Of a stretch of 64,000 nt of DNA, positions 39,414 to 48,700 are shown in pieces (position 1 is the first letter of the stretch; each line of letters begins with the position of its first letter). The notes below the pieces were generated by a model, which worked only from the letters and a program-made list of their open reading frames with translations, did no database searches and was not told the origin of the DNA. Made by a program: the position numbers and the translations under genes. Origin of the DNA: Roseiarcus sp963748545 (GTDB lineage Bacteria; Pseudomonadota; Alphaproteobacteria; Rhizobiales; Beijerinckiaceae); the NCBI GenBank assembly GCA_963748545.1, contig CAVVJO010000020.1, positions 186,001 to 250,000 of the forward strand. Reading direction: 5' to 3'.

Positions 39414-39564
39414 CCGATCGGTCCGAGAAACGCTCGGAGCGCGAAGCCACGGTAAATCTTGGGAGCAAAGCCTCCTCCTTGGCCGTTCGATCTTCCGCTA
39501 GGCGGGCCCGGCGCGCCGCTTGCAGGGCGCTTGTGCGCCTCAACCGATTTGTCGAAGGTTTTCC

Positions 39565-40758
39565 ATGTCCAAAAAGCCTCGCTCCTGCGTGATCATTGTC
39601 GAAAACCTGCCGGTCCCGTTCGATCGCCGCGTGTGGCAGGAAGCGACGGCGCTGACCCGCGCGGGGTGGCGCGTATCGGTGATCTGTCCGACGAGCGCGA
39701 AGTTTCCGGAGCGCTTCGAGATCCTTGACGACATCGCGATCTACCGTCACCCCCTGCCTGCCGAGGGGCGCGGGGGGGTCGCTTACCTGCGCGAATATTC
39801 CGCAGCGCTGTTTCATGAGGCGCGCCTGCTCCTCAAGGTCTATCGGGAGCGCGGCTTTTCCATCATCCAGGCCTGCAATCCGCCCGACCTCATCTTCCTT
39901 GTCGCAGCGCCGTTCAAGCTGCTCGGCAAGCGCTTCATCTACGACCAGCACGACGTCAGTCCCGAACTGTTCATCGTCAAGTACGAAAAGAAGGGCTTTC
40001 TCTATAGCGCCTTGATGGGTTTCGAACGGCTGTCCTACGCGATGGCCGACTTCGTCATCACCGCCAACGCCACCTTCAAGGATCTGGCGGTCGGCCGAGG
40101 CCGCAAGCCCGCTGAGCGCGTTGAGGTGGTTTACGGCGTACCGGATCGCATGCGGATCCATCGGGTCGACCCCGACCCGACGTTGCGCGGCGGCCGCAAG
40201 TTCCTGCTCGGCTATATCGGCATCATCAACGAACAAGACGGCGTCGATCACTTTGTCCACGCGGTCGCCGAGATCGTCCGCAAGGGATTTGCCGACTTCC
40301 GCGCCGTCGTGGTCGGCGACGGTCCGGCGCTCCCTGCGGTCAAGGCGCTGGCGACCTCGCTCGGGCTCGACGATCATGTCCTCTTCACCGGCTATCTCAG
40401 CGGCGAGGCGCTGCTGGCCCACATCAGCGCCTTCGACATCGGCGTCATTCCCGATCCGTATAACGAAGCCAACGACGTGATGAGCATGAACAAGGTGTTC
40501 GAGTACTGCGCCCTCGGCATTCCCACCGCTTGCTATCCGCTGAAGGAGACGAAGCGGCTGCTCGGGAAAGCGGGCGTGTATGCGCCGACCCTCGATCCCG
40601 CGGGGCTCGCGGACGCCTGCCTGCAGCTCATGCAGGACGAGGGCCTCCGTCAGCGCTGCGCGGCGGAAGCCGCAAGGCTGTCGGCGCAGACGTTCGTGTG
40701 GGAAAACGAAGCGAAGAAATACGTCGACGTCTACGAGCGGACGCTGGCGCTAGGGTAG
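39565..40758 (+). CDS. Glycosyltransferase family 4 protein
   Basis: GT-B fold glycosyltransferase of 397 residues. The N-terminal domain has VENLPVPFDRRVWQEATALT and YDQHDVSPELF; the C-terminal nucleotide-sugar domain has LLGYIGIINEQDGVDHFVHA, VVVGDGPALP and DPYNEANDVMSMNKVFEYCALG, which contains the E-x7-E-type donor-binding region. ATG at 39565 is chosen because AAGG lies six bases upstream. It follows ugd in the same direction and may use its product. The last nine bases overlap the convergent ispH gene. Confidence 0.88.
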   Translation: MSKKPRSCVIIVENLPVPFDRRVWQEATALTRAGWRVSVICPTSAKFPERFEILDDIAIYRHPLPAEGRGGVAYLREYSAALFHEARLLLKVYRERGFSIIQACNPPDLIFLVAAPFKLLGKRFIYDQHDVSPELFIVKYEKKGFLYSALMGFERLSYAMADFVITANATFKDLAVGRGRKPAERVEVVYGVPDRMRIHRVDPDPTLRGGRKFLLGYIGIINEQDGVDHFVHAVAEIVRKGFADFRAVVVGDGPALPAVKALATSLGLDDHVLFTGYLSGEALLAHISAFDIGVIPDPYNEANDVMSMNKVFEYCALGIPTACYPLKETKRLLGKAGVYAPTLDPAGLADACLQLMQDEGLRQRCAAEAARLSAQTFVWENEAKKYVDVYERTLALG

Positions 40759-41721
40759 GGCGTTTTCGTCGCGCAGGATGCGCGGCAGCGGAAACGCCAT
40801 CGACTCCGTCACCGTCGTCAGCGTTTCGATCGCGACGTCGTAGCGGGCGCGCAAAGCCTCGAGAATACGCTCGACCAGCGCCTCCGGCGCGGAAGCCCCC
40901 GCAGTGACGGCGACCGAGCGGACGGCTTTCAGCGCGTCCCAGTCGATGCCGCGCTCGTCGGCGACCAACTGCGCGATGCAGCCCTCGCGTTCGGCGACCT
41001 CGCGAAGGCGCTGCGAGTTGGAGGAATTCGCCGCCCCGACCACGAGCGTCGCCTCGACGGAGCGCGCCGCGGCTTTCACCGCCTCCTGGCGATTGGTGGT
41101 CGCGTAGCAGATGTCCTCGTTCGGCGGGGCGTAAATATTGGGGAACCGGCTTTTCAGCGCCGCGACGATGCCGCGCGTGTCGTCGACCGAGAGCGTCGTC
41201 TGCGTCACATAGGCAGTCGGCCGCCCGTCGTCGGGCCCGAGGCGATAGACCTCCTCGATCGAGCTCACCAGAGTGACGGCGCCCGGCGGCAATTGCCCCA
41301 TGGTGCCGATCACCTCCGGGTGGCCGACATGACCGATGAACACGATCCGCCGCCCGCGCTTGAAATGGACCTGCGCCTCGCGGTGGACCTTGGTGACGAG
41401 CGGACAGGTGGCGTCGATGGTGATGAGATTCCTGCGCTCGGCCTCCTCGGGCACGGACTTGGCGACGCCGTGGGCGGAAAAGATCACCGGCTGCGGCCCG
41501 CACGGCGCCTCGGAAAGCTCCTTGATAAAGACGACGCCCTTGGCCTTGAGCGAATTGACCACGAACCGATTGTGGACGATCTCGTGCCGCACGTAGACCG
41601 GCGCGCCATAGATCTTGAGCGCCCGTTCCACGATGTCGATCGCCCGCACCACGCCGGCGCAAAAGCCGCGCGGCTCGCAAAGGACGACGCGGAGCGGGGG
41701 TTTTGGCGAAGCGTCTAACAT
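40750..41721 (-). CDS. ispH: 4-hydroxy-3-methylbut-2-enyl diphosphate reductase
   Basis: Terminal step of the MEP isoprenoid pathway, an iron-sulfur enzyme making isopentenyl and dimethylallyl diphosphate; about 323 residues. The three cluster Cys are visible: PRGFCAGVVRAID, IDATCPLVTK and EDICYATTNRQ; FSAHGVAKSVP, GHVGHPEV and GAANSSNSQRL are further signatures. ATG at 41721 is chosen; an ATG four codons upstream also fits. In many Hyphomicrobiales ispH lies directly beside thrB and rnhA; here ugd and a glycosyltransferase lie between. Confidence 0.96.
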   Translation of the reverse strand: MLDASPKPPLRVVLCEPRGFCAGVVRAIDIVERALKIYGAPVYVRHEIVHNRFVVNSLKAKGVVFIKELSEAPCGPQPVIFSAHGVAKSVPEEAERRNLITIDATCPLVTKVHREAQVHFKRGRRIVFIGHVGHPEVIGTMGQLPPGAVTLVSSIEEVYRLGPDDGRPTAYVTQTTLSVDDTRGIVAALKSRFPNIYAPPNEDICYATTNRQEAVKAAARSVEATLVVGAANSSNSQRLREVAEREGCIAQLVADERGIDWDALKAVRSVAVTAGASAPEALVERILEALRARYDVAIETLTTVTESMAFPLPRILRDENALP

Positions 41722-41750
41722 GGCTCGACCCATGGAAGCGTTGGCGGAGG

Positions 41751-43325
41751 GTGTCAAGAGAGCCTTACGGCCCGGACGGCGTTCTGGATCGCCTTAACTT
41801 GTCGAGCCGGACGTCGGACCGAAGCCAGCCGAAAGAGCCGTCGCCGGAGCAACCTAGCTCTGGGCGCCGCAACCAGATAAGACTGCCGGCCCTCCAGAGC
41901 CGGACCGGACCCCTGACCGCCCCAGCCCTCGCCCGCGACAAGGCCCGACCCGTGTTCACGCAAGGGTCGCTATTGCGCCACACCGCCGTGATGACCGGGA
42001 CCGGGGCGATCGGGCTCATGGCGATCTTCGCCGTCGATCTGCTGTCGCTCTTCTGGGTGTCGCGGCTCGGCGACCAGGCCTTCAAGGCGGCGGTCGGCTA
42101 TGTCGGCCTGGCGACGTTCTTCGCCATGTCGTTCAACATCGGCCTGACGATCGCCGCCTCGGCGACCGTCTCGCGCGCGATCGGCGCGGGCGACCGGCCG
42201 CGAGGACGGCGGCTCGCGGCCTCCTCACTCGTGATTGCGGCGATCGTTTCGATCCTGGTCACCACGGTGATGTTCGTCTTCCGCAACTGGGCGCTGACCC
42301 ATGTCGTCCATGCGCGCGGCGAGCCGTTCGCGGTCGCCTCGAAGTTCCTTGCGATCACGCTTCCGGCCAACGTATTCCTGACGCTCGGCGTGACGATGTC
42401 GGGCCTGCTGAGGGCGGTCGGAGACGCCCGCCGGGCGATGTACGTCACGCTGTCGGGGGCGATCGTCACCGCCATCCTCGATCCCACGCTGATCTTCGGC
42501 CTCGGGCTCGGCGTCTACGGCGCGGCCTGGGCGACGGTCGCCTCGCGCATCGCCTTCCTCGTAGTCGGCTGGCAGGGCTCGGTCCGCGTGCACGACATCG
42601 TGGCGCGGCCGAGCCTCCCGGCGGCCCGCCGCGATTTTTGGCCGATCATGGCGATCGGCTTTCCCGCCATCATGGCTAATCTCGCCACCCCCGTCGGCTC
42701 GGCCTACGCGGTCCGGGTGTTCTCCGACGTCGGCGAGGCGGCGATCGCCGCCGGCGCGATCATCGACCGGGTCACGCCGGTCGCCTTCGGGGTCATCTTC
42801 GCCCTCACCGGCGCCGTCGGTCCGATCATTGGCCAGAACTACGGCGCCAGGCTGATGGGGCGGGTCCAGCGCACGCTGACCGACGCCTTCCTCCTCTCGA
42901 TCGGCTATGTGCTCTTCGCCTGGGCGGCTTTGGCGCTGGCCGCGCCGCTGATCGTGGCCATGTTCGACGCCAAGGGCGACAGCGCCGAGTACGTGGTGTT
43001 TTTTTGCCGCGTGGGCGTCGTCGCCTGGCTGTTCCTGGCGTGCCTGTTCGTCGCCAACACAGCGTTCAACAATCTCGGCTTTCCGCTGCTCAGCATGGTC
43101 TTCAACTGGGGACGGGCGACGCTCGGGACGATTCCGTTCGTGACGCTGGGCGTGCGCTATGGCGGCGTGAAGGGCGGGCTCATCGGGATCGCCCTCGGCT
43201 GCGCCGTATTCGGCGTGATCGCCGTGGCCATCGCGTATTGGACGACGGCGGAGCTCGCGCGGCGATCAATCGTCCGTCATCCGGTCAGCGATTGGAAAGA
43301 AGACGGGAGCGGGGCCGAGCTATGA
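41751..43325 (+). CDS. MATE family efflux transporter
   Basis: Twelve-helix Na+- or H+-driven exporter of the MATE/NorM family. The conserved core starts with FTQGSLLRHTAVMTGTGAIG and includes FGLGLGVYGAAWATVASR and PVGSAYAVRVFSDVGEAAIA. The N-terminal 65-80 residues before the core are polar and unlike a membrane protein, so the start is uncertain: GTG 41751 is given, TTG 41799 is possible, and the frame stays open back to 41703, which would overlap ispH. Divergent from ispH with almost no spacer. Substrate unknown. Confidence 0.85.
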   Translation: MSREPYGPDGVLDRLNLSSRTSDRSQPKEPSPEQPSSGRRNQIRLPALQSRTGPLTAPALARDKARPVFTQGSLLRHTAVMTGTGAIGLMAIFAVDLLSLFWVSRLGDQAFKAAVGYVGLATFFAMSFNIGLTIAASATVSRAIGAGDRPRGRRLAASSLVIAAIVSILVTTVMFVFRNWALTHVVHARGEPFAVASKFLAITLPANVFLTLGVTMSGLLRAVGDARRAMYVTLSGAIVTAILDPTLIFGLGLGVYGAAWATVASRIAFLVVGWQGSVRVHDIVARPSLPAARRDFWPIMAIGFPAIMANLATPVGSAYAVRVFSDVGEAAIAAGAIIDRVTPVAFGVIFALTGAVGPIIGQNYGARLMGRVQRTLTDAFLLSIGYVLFAWAALALAAPLIVAMFDAKGDSAEYVVFFCRVGVVAWLFLACLFVANTAFNNLGFPLLSMVFNWGRATLGTIPFVTLGVRYGGVKGGLIGIALGCAVFGVIAVAIAYWTTAELARRSIVRHPVSDWKEDGSGAEL

Positions 43326-43455
43326 CGTCGATCTCGAGGCGACGGAGCCTCGCCGCCCGCGGACAGAGTCCGGTAGGGTTCAATTGCAATATGGCGGCTG
43401 CGCGACTATCTAGCCGCGGTTGGCCAAATCTCCGGCCGCAGGGGCGGAATCCTTA

Positions 43456-44826
43456 ATGGCTCGCGATGTCGTCGATGGAGAAATTGTCGAGTTGCGCGAC
43501 GCGCTCGCCGCCTGGTTCGAAGCCGGATGCAAGCACGACGCGCCGCTGCGGATCGGTACCGAACACGAGAAGATCCTCTTTCGCCGCGACGGCCATGCGC
43601 CCGTTCCTTACGAGGGCGACACCGGAATCCGCGCGCTTCTGGAGGGCATGAACGCCCGCCTCGGCTGGGAGCGGATCGAGGACGGCGGCCACCTGATCGG
43701 CCTCTTCGACGAGCGCGGCGGCGCGGCGATCTCGCTCGAGCCCGGGGGACAGTTCGAATTGTCCGGAGCGCCGTTCGAGACGGCGCACGAAACCGCGGAC
43801 GAACTCGCCCGCCACCTCGATGTCTGGCGATCGGTCGCCGAACCGTTCGGCCTCGGGGCGATCACGCTCGGCATGAGCCCGAAATGGACGCTTCGCGAGA
43901 CGCCCATCATGCCGAAAAGCCGCTATGACATCATGAGGCGCTATATGCCGAAGGTCGGGACCCGCGGGCTCGACATGATGTTCCGCACCGGGACGGTGCA
44001 GACCAACCTGGATTTCCGCGACGAGCGGGACATGGTGTTGAAGCTGCGCGTCGCGCTTGCGATCCAGCCGGCGATCACCGCGCTCTTCGCCAATTCGCCC
44101 TTTACCGACGGCAAGCTGAACGGCTTGCTCTCCGCCCGCTCCGAGATCTGGCGCGACACCGACGCGGACCGAACCGGCATGCTGCCGTTCGCCTTCGAGC
44201 CGGGCATGGGCTTTGAGCGCTACGTCGATTACGCCCTCGACGTGCCGCTGTATTTCCTCAAGCGGGGCGCGGCGTATATCGACGTCGCCGGCGCGAGCTT
44301 CAGAGACCTGTTGAACGGGCGGCTCGCCGCGGCGCCGGGCGAGCGCGCGACCCTGGCCGATTGGGCGAACCATTTTTCGACCATCTTTCCCGAGGTCCGG
44401 CTCAAGCGCTATCTCGAAATGCGCGGCGCCGACGTCGGACCGGCGGACCGGATCGTGGCGATGACGGCGCTGACGAGCGGCCTCTTCTACGATTCCAACG
44501 CGCTGTCGTCGGCCTGGTCGCTGGTCGAGGGTTGGACCGCCGAGGAGCGACAGGTTCTGCGCGACGCCGTCCCGAGACTCGGTTTTGCGGCGACCATTCG
44601 TGGCCGCAGATTGGGCGATGTCGTCCGCGATCTGGTGGCGATTGCGCGTGGCGGCCTCAAGCGTCGGGCGCGGCTCAACGCCAAGGGCGAAGACGAGACG
44701 ATATGTCTTGATCCGCTCGAGGCGATCGCCGACAGCGGACGCTCATCCGCGCAAGTCTGGATCGATCGCTTTGAAGGGCCCTGGCGACGCTCGGTCGAAC
44801 CGGCGTTCACGGAAGCCGTCTTCTGA
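43456..44826 (+). CDS. gshA: Glutamate-cysteine ligase
   Basis: First step of glutathione synthesis; 456 residues, the plant/alphaproteobacterial type. Recognisable segments are GTEHEKILFRRDGHAPVPYEG near residue 33 (positions 43552-43614), LIGLFDERGGAAISLEPGGQFELSG (positions 43693-43766) with the active-site Glu and Gln, and MMFRTGTVQTNLDF. ATG at 43456. In relatives rsmE is a close neighbour; here rsmE lies 450 bp beyond the gene end on the other strand with one small gene between. The frame is intact. Confidence 0.95.
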   Translation: MARDVVDGEIVELRDALAAWFEAGCKHDAPLRIGTEHEKILFRRDGHAPVPYEGDTGIRALLEGMNARLGWERIEDGGHLIGLFDERGGAAISLEPGGQFELSGAPFETAHETADELARHLDVWRSVAEPFGLGAITLGMSPKWTLRETPIMPKSRYDIMRRYMPKVGTRGLDMMFRTGTVQTNLDFRDERDMVLKLRVALAIQPAITALFANSPFTDGKLNGLLSARSEIWRDTDADRTGMLPFAFEPGMGFERYVDYALDVPLYFLKRGAAYIDVAGASFRDLLNGRLAAAPGERATLADWANHFSTIFPEVRLKRYLEMRGADVGPADRIVAMTALTSGLFYDSNALSSAWSLVEGWTAEERQVLRDAVPRLGFAATIRGRRLGDVVRDLVAIARGGLKRRARLNAKGEDETICLDPLEAIADSGRSSAQVWIDRFEGPWRRSVEPAFTEAVF

Positions 44827-44850
44827 TCCCCGGGTCAGCGGCCGACCGGA

Positions 44851-45204
44851 TCAGCGGGCGCTATCGTCGTGTCCGACTGCGAAAATGGCGAGGCCGCGGT
44901 TGAGCGCGTCCGCCGTGGCCTGTCCCACCGCATTGACGCCTCCGAGGAACGAGGGCGGAGCGGCCAGCCGCGACCGATCCGCGTCGGGATGGCGCGCGAA
45001 GGTGTCCGAACCGGCTTTGATGTAACCGCTGATGTGGGCGCAGGTCGCGCCGACGCCGCCACAATTCTGCCCGTGTACGCCGCTGTCGAGATCTTGCGGC
45101 GAAACGATGTCGCCGGCTCTCGTCTCTGTCCCGATCAACATTGCAAGAAAGGCCGTTAGCAACGCCACTGCGCCCATCGACGGCCGTTCGAACATCTGCC
45201 GCAT
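44851..45204 (-). CDS. Small exported protein of unknown function
   Basis: 117 residues with a signal peptide (MGAVALLTAFLAMLIGTETRAG after a short basic start; see 45139-45204). The mature part has two Cys (QNCGGVGATCAHISGYIKAGSD); the SGYIKAGSD segment recalls the first strands of alphaproteobacterial porins, but the protein is far too short for a porin. ATG 45204 is preferred over the GTG at 45225. It is convergent with gshA and codirectional with rsmE upstream. Function unknown; periplasm or outer membrane location inferred. Confidence 0.6.
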   Translation of the reverse strand: MRQMFERPSMGAVALLTAFLAMLIGTETRAGDIVSPQDLDSGVHGQNCGGVGATCAHISGYIKAGSDTFARHPDADRSRLAAPPSFLGGVNAVGQATADALNRGLAIFAVGHDDSAR

Positions 45205-45276
45205 TCCGACTCGCTTCCGTTTCACGGGCGTTGGGATGAGCCGTCATCGTGGCGGCAACATGGCGGAGAGAGGGCT

Positions 45277-46029
45277 TCACCGGGAGACGCTCCGCCAGTC
45301 GCCAAGCGTCGCCTGAACGAGCGCGAGGGCGGCGACCGCGGCCGTGTCCGCCCGCAGAACGCGCGGGCCGAGGCTCAGCCGCAACACACGAGGCGTCCTG
45401 AGGATGGCCGCGCGCTCGGCTGCGTCGAAGCCGCCCTCCGGCCCGATCAGAAGGCCAAGCCCATGTTCCGCTGTCGCGGCGCCGAGGGCGTCAAGCGGGC
45501 TGGTCGCCGGCGCGTCCTCGTCGCAGAACACGATCAGGCGGTCCGCCGGCCAGCCGGCAAGGGTGCGCTCGAGCGGCTCGAGCGGCAAAACCTCGGGCGT
45601 CCACATGGCGCCGCACTGTTCGCAAGCCTCGATGGCGTTGGCCTCGAGGCGTGCGACGTTCAGCCGCGTCGCCTGAGTGCGGCGGGTGACGACCGGTCGC
45701 AACCGTCCGGCGCCCATCTCGACCGCCTTTTGCGCCAGATAGTCGAGCCGGGCGTGTTTCAGCGGCGCGAACAGGAAGTCCAGGTCCGGGCGAGGCTCTC
45801 GCTCCCGCGTTCGCGAAATCACGACGAGCGAAAGGGTCTTGCGGCCCGCCGCGGCGATCTCGGCGGAGAACTCGCCGTCGCGTCCGTTGAAGGCGAGCAC
45901 CCGCGCGCCGGTGCCGAGGCGCAGGACGTTGCCGAGATAATTGGCTTGGTCCGGGCTCAAGACCGCCGTCGCGCCGGCCGCGAGCGGCGCTGCGACATGA
46001 AGGCGAGGAGCGCGGAGATCGTTGGACAC
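45277..46029 (-). CDS. rsmE: 16S rRNA (uracil1498-N3)-methyltransferase
   Basis: SPOUT-class RNA methyltransferase, 250 residues. The knot motifs are visible in the C-terminal half: LLIGPEGGFDAAE and LSLGPRVLRADTAAVAAL, with TRRTQATRLNVARLEANAIEACEQ in the middle (45613-45690). The start is a GTG at 46029 because GGAGG sits five bases upstream; longer frames continue into non-conserved sequence. Methylates U1498 of 16S rRNA. Divergent from the DUF1223 gene. Confidence 0.93.
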   Translation of the reverse strand: MSNDLRAPRLHVAAPLAAGATAVLSPDQANYLGNVLRLGTGARVLAFNGRDGEFSAEIAAAGRKTLSLVVISRTREREPRPDLDFLFAPLKHARLDYLAQKAVEMGAGRLRPVVTRRTQATRLNVARLEANAIEACEQCGAMWTPEVLPLEPLERTLAGWPADRLIVFCDEDAPATSPLDALGAATAEHGLGLLIGPEGGFDAAERAAILRTPRVLRLSLGPRVLRADTAAVAALALVQATLGDWRSVSR

Positions 46030-46175
46030 ATGGACCTCCGAGGCGGCGGTTCCGAACCTTAAGCAAACAGGGAGGCCTATAGCATCGCGGCGCCCGAGAA
46101 CGCGACCGGTAACAATCGTCGTCACCGCGGCGAAAGGCGTTCGAGGCGGCCTTCGCCGCATACGGGAGACGAACC

Positions 46176-46877
46176 TTGATCGACCGGTCCTTTCTCTGCG
46201 TGGCGCTCACAGCGCTGCTCCTCGGGGCGCCCCGCCCCGTCTTCGCCGCGGACGGAACGCACCCGACCGTCGTTGAGCTGTTTCAGAGCCAGGGCTGTTC
46301 GTCCTGCCCGCCGGCCGCAGCCAACGTCCGGGCGGTCAGCGACCGCGCCGATGTGCTCGCCCTCGCCTTCGAGGTCGACTATTGGGACCGCCTCGGCTGG
46401 AAAGACACGTTTTCCAGCCCCGCCTGGACGGCGCGCCAATACGCCTACGCCCGCGCCATGGCCCGTGACGGCGTCTACACCCCGCAGGTCGTGGTCAACG
46501 GCCGGGTCGAGGGCGACGGTCTCGAGCCGAGCGGATTGGCCGGACTGATGCGCCAGGGCGACCGCGGGGCAGGGGGCCCGCCGCTGAGCTTTGCGGACGG
46601 GACGGTGACCGTCGGCGCGGGCGCCGCGCCCGCCGGCGGCGCAGACGTCTGGCTGGTCCGCTACGATCCGCGTGTGGTCGAGGTCGAGATCCCGCGAGGC
46701 GAGAACGCCGGCCGGACGTTGCCGCATAAGAACGTCGTCCATGACCTGACGCGGCTCGGCCATTGGGACGGACGGGCGGCCTCGTTTTCCGCCCCCTCCC
46801 GCGGGTCGGGCCTTGCGGAAGCCGCGCTGGTGCAAACGACGGGGGCAGGGCCGATCCTGGCGGCGGCGAAGCGGTAA
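46176..46877 (+). CDS. DUF1223 family exported thioredoxin-like protein
   Basis: 233 residues with a signal peptide (FLCVALTALLLGAPRPVFA). The mature N-terminus reads VELFQSQGCSSCPPAAANV, a C-x-x-C motif within a thioredoxin-like fold characteristic of DUF1223, and VYTPQVVVNGRVEG follows as the cis-Pro-type strand. The start is a TTG at 46176 with GGGAGACG six bases upstream. The function of the family is not established; a periplasmic thiol or metal-handling role is an inference. Confidence 0.85.
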   Translation: MIDRSFLCVALTALLLGAPRPVFAADGTHPTVVELFQSQGCSSCPPAAANVRAVSDRADVLALAFEVDYWDRLGWKDTFSSPAWTARQYAYARAMARDGVYTPQVVVNGRVEGDGLEPSGLAGLMRQGDRGAGGPPLSFADGTVTVGAGAAPAGGADVWLVRYDPRVVEVEIPRGENAGRTLPHKNVVHDLTRLGHWDGRAASFSAPSRGSGLAEAALVQTTGAGPILAAAKR

Positions 46878-46907
46878 ACTCTACGTCGCGAAAGCGCTCG
46901 AGCAACT

Positions 46908-47367
46908 CTATCCGAGTTGAAGGTGCAGAAACTGATTGAAGTCGCTGCGCTCATAGGCTCCGAAGGCGTCGCCGTCGACGAAGCCGCGTTTCCGGTAAAG
47001 GCGCAACGCCGGCTCGAAAGCGGGGCCGCTGCCGGTTTCCAGGCTGACACGCAGCAGCCCCTTTGCGCGAGCCTGAGCGATAATGTGTTCAAGCAGGAAA
47101 GCGGCGACGCCCTTCCGGAGGTGGTTAGGGTGCGTGCGCATCGACTTGACCTCGCCTGTGCGGCTATCGAGTTCGCCTGAGCGCGCCAAGCCCTAAGAGC
47201 GCCTCGCCCTCCCAAACGCTCCAGACGGTCACGTCCGGCTGCCTCAGCCCCAACAGGTCGAGCGCAAACACGTGGCCTGGCGGAGAACTGGCATGCATAG
47301 CCTCGAGGTGCAGCCGAAGGAGCGCCTGCGTTTCAGCCCCCGAAAGATCGTCCTCGCGGATTTGCAT
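46908..47367 (-). CDS. GNAT family N-acetyltransferase, apparent +1 frameshift
   Basis: Acetyltransferase of about 153 residues. The N-terminal part (MQIREDDLSGAETQALLRLH, EGEALLGLGAL) begins at ATG 47367 behind GGGAGACGAC. One extra base near 47174-47181 moves the rest into the next frame, which reads GELDSRTGEVKSMRTHPNH, the usual GNAT strand 4, then RKGVAAFLLEHII (acetyl-CoA loop) and GSGPAFEPALRLYRKRGFVDG. Without correction the first frame stops at TAG 47178. Substrate unknown. It is downstream of the glycosyltransferase-like gene on the same strand, 15 bp away. Confidence 0.82.
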
Positions 47368-47382
47368 GTCGTCTCCCTTTGT

Positions 47383-48684
47383 CTACGATCGCCTATCCGC
47401 TTGGGCCGCGCAGGTCGGCCCGGGATCGCCGGGGGCGAGGCGGCGGAGATACCGATCCACACCGAAGTCGGCGACGACGCGGTTGGCTTCATGCGCAGGA
47501 TCGATTCCATAGCGGCGGAGATAGGCGTAGAAGGCGCCCCCGGTCAGATCGACCTTGCGCGCATGCCGGACGGCGACCGATCCGATGACGCCGACGCTGT
47601 CGGATCCGAAGGCCGAGCGCACCGCCGGGCCGAGCAGGAGATCGGTTCCCCAGCCGCTGACCGTCTCGGAAAAGGCGAAGCCGGCGGCTTCGAGCGCGCG
47701 TCGCGTCATCAACGGCGCCATGATCTCGACTGTCGAGACCCGAAAGACCTCCCGCGGCGCGTCGGGCCGCTTCAGGAACGGCCAGGCGCATTCGGAATCC
47801 GCGGTCAGCGCCGGCTGGGCAAGGTCGAGCTTTTCGCGCGCCATGGCGGCGAACAGCGCATCGATATCGGCTGCGCCGAGCTCGATGTCGTCGTCGAGAA
47901 ACAGCGCCGCCTCATAGCGCAGGAGACATTCGGGGCGCTCGCTGAGCAGGCGGCGGATTGCGGTTGTCTTGGTTCCCGTCTGGAAGGCGACCGCATCGGC
48001 GCGGGGATTGGGCTCGGCCTCCTGGTAGTAGTTCAGCAAGACGTCGAAAGCGCGCGGCTTCGAGAGCCAGGGCGCGTCGAAGCCGCGCCCGCATTGCACG
48101 AAGACAAGGTAATTCCGGCCGCTCGCTTCGGCCTCGCGGACAATGCGCAGCGCGCCGTCGGCGTAGAAGCGGTCCTGCCGCGCCCGCAGGTCCTCGCGGC
48201 TGAGCGGGGGCTTCATCGTCCCGTCGCGCGGCTTCGGATCGAAGACGCGCATCGCGGCCTCCTCGAGCCCGTGGCCCTGGCCGCGAATCACGTCGCGCAC
48301 GAAGGCCATATCGATGTCGGCGCGCGGACGCCGACCGTGCGGTAGCCCAACCTCGAGAAAATGCAGAAACGGATGCGGATGGCTCGCGCGCCAGTCGGGG
48401 TTTTGAGCGGCGTACCACCCGGCGTCGAACTCCGCCGAAGGCCGCGCGCCGTCCGGCCGCGCGAGATAATGATCGAGGAGGCCGCTCGCCGCGCCGCTCA
48501 ATCCCGCCCGCTCGCGATAGAAGCGCGGATCGAAGAAGCCGTTCGGCCTGAAGCCTAGACGCTCGCCGACGAGCGCGTAGTGAACCGGCGCGAGCGCCGC
48601 CGCGCTTTCGCTCCCGAACCGGCGACGCGCGTAGGCGCGGGGCCAGAACGCGCGGCGTTCGAGGGACGAAGGAAACAGAACCAC
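47383..48684 (-). CDS. Glycosyltransferase-like protein with repeated FDPxFY/WY motifs
   Basis: About 433 residues. The N-terminal 150 contain two copies of a short module common in glycan-biosynthesis proteins (NGFFDPRFYRERAG and AEFDAGWYAAQNPDW, each followed by a Leu/His-rich helix). The C-terminal 250 resemble a GT-A type glycosyltransferase or DUF707-like protein: NYLVFVQCGRGFDAPWL, an acidic cluster ALFLDDDIELG (probable metal-nucleotide site) and SGWGTDLLLGP. The start is uncertain; GTG 48684, 16 bp after the lipB stop, is the first reasonable codon. Probably cotranscribed with lipB. Target glycan unknown. Confidence 0.7.
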   Translation of the reverse strand: MVLFPSSLERRAFWPRAYARRRFGSESAAALAPVHYALVGERLGFRPNGFFDPRFYRERAGLSGAASGLLDHYLARPDGARPSAEFDAGWYAAQNPDWRASHPHPFLHFLEVGLPHGRRPRADIDMAFVRDVIRGQGHGLEEAAMRVFDPKPRDGTMKPPLSREDLRARQDRFYADGALRIVREAEASGRNYLVFVQCGRGFDAPWLSKPRAFDVLLNYYQEAEPNPRADAVAFQTGTKTTAIRRLLSERPECLLRYEAALFLDDDIELGAADIDALFAAMAREKLDLAQPALTADSECAWPFLKRPDAPREVFRVSTVEIMAPLMTRRALEAAGFAFSETVSGWGTDLLLGPAVRSAFGSDSVGVIGSVAVRHARKVDLTGGAFYAYLRRYGIDPAHEANRVVADFGVDRYLRRLAPGDPGPTCAAQADRRS

Positions 48685-48700
48685 CGCCGTATCAGCCGCG

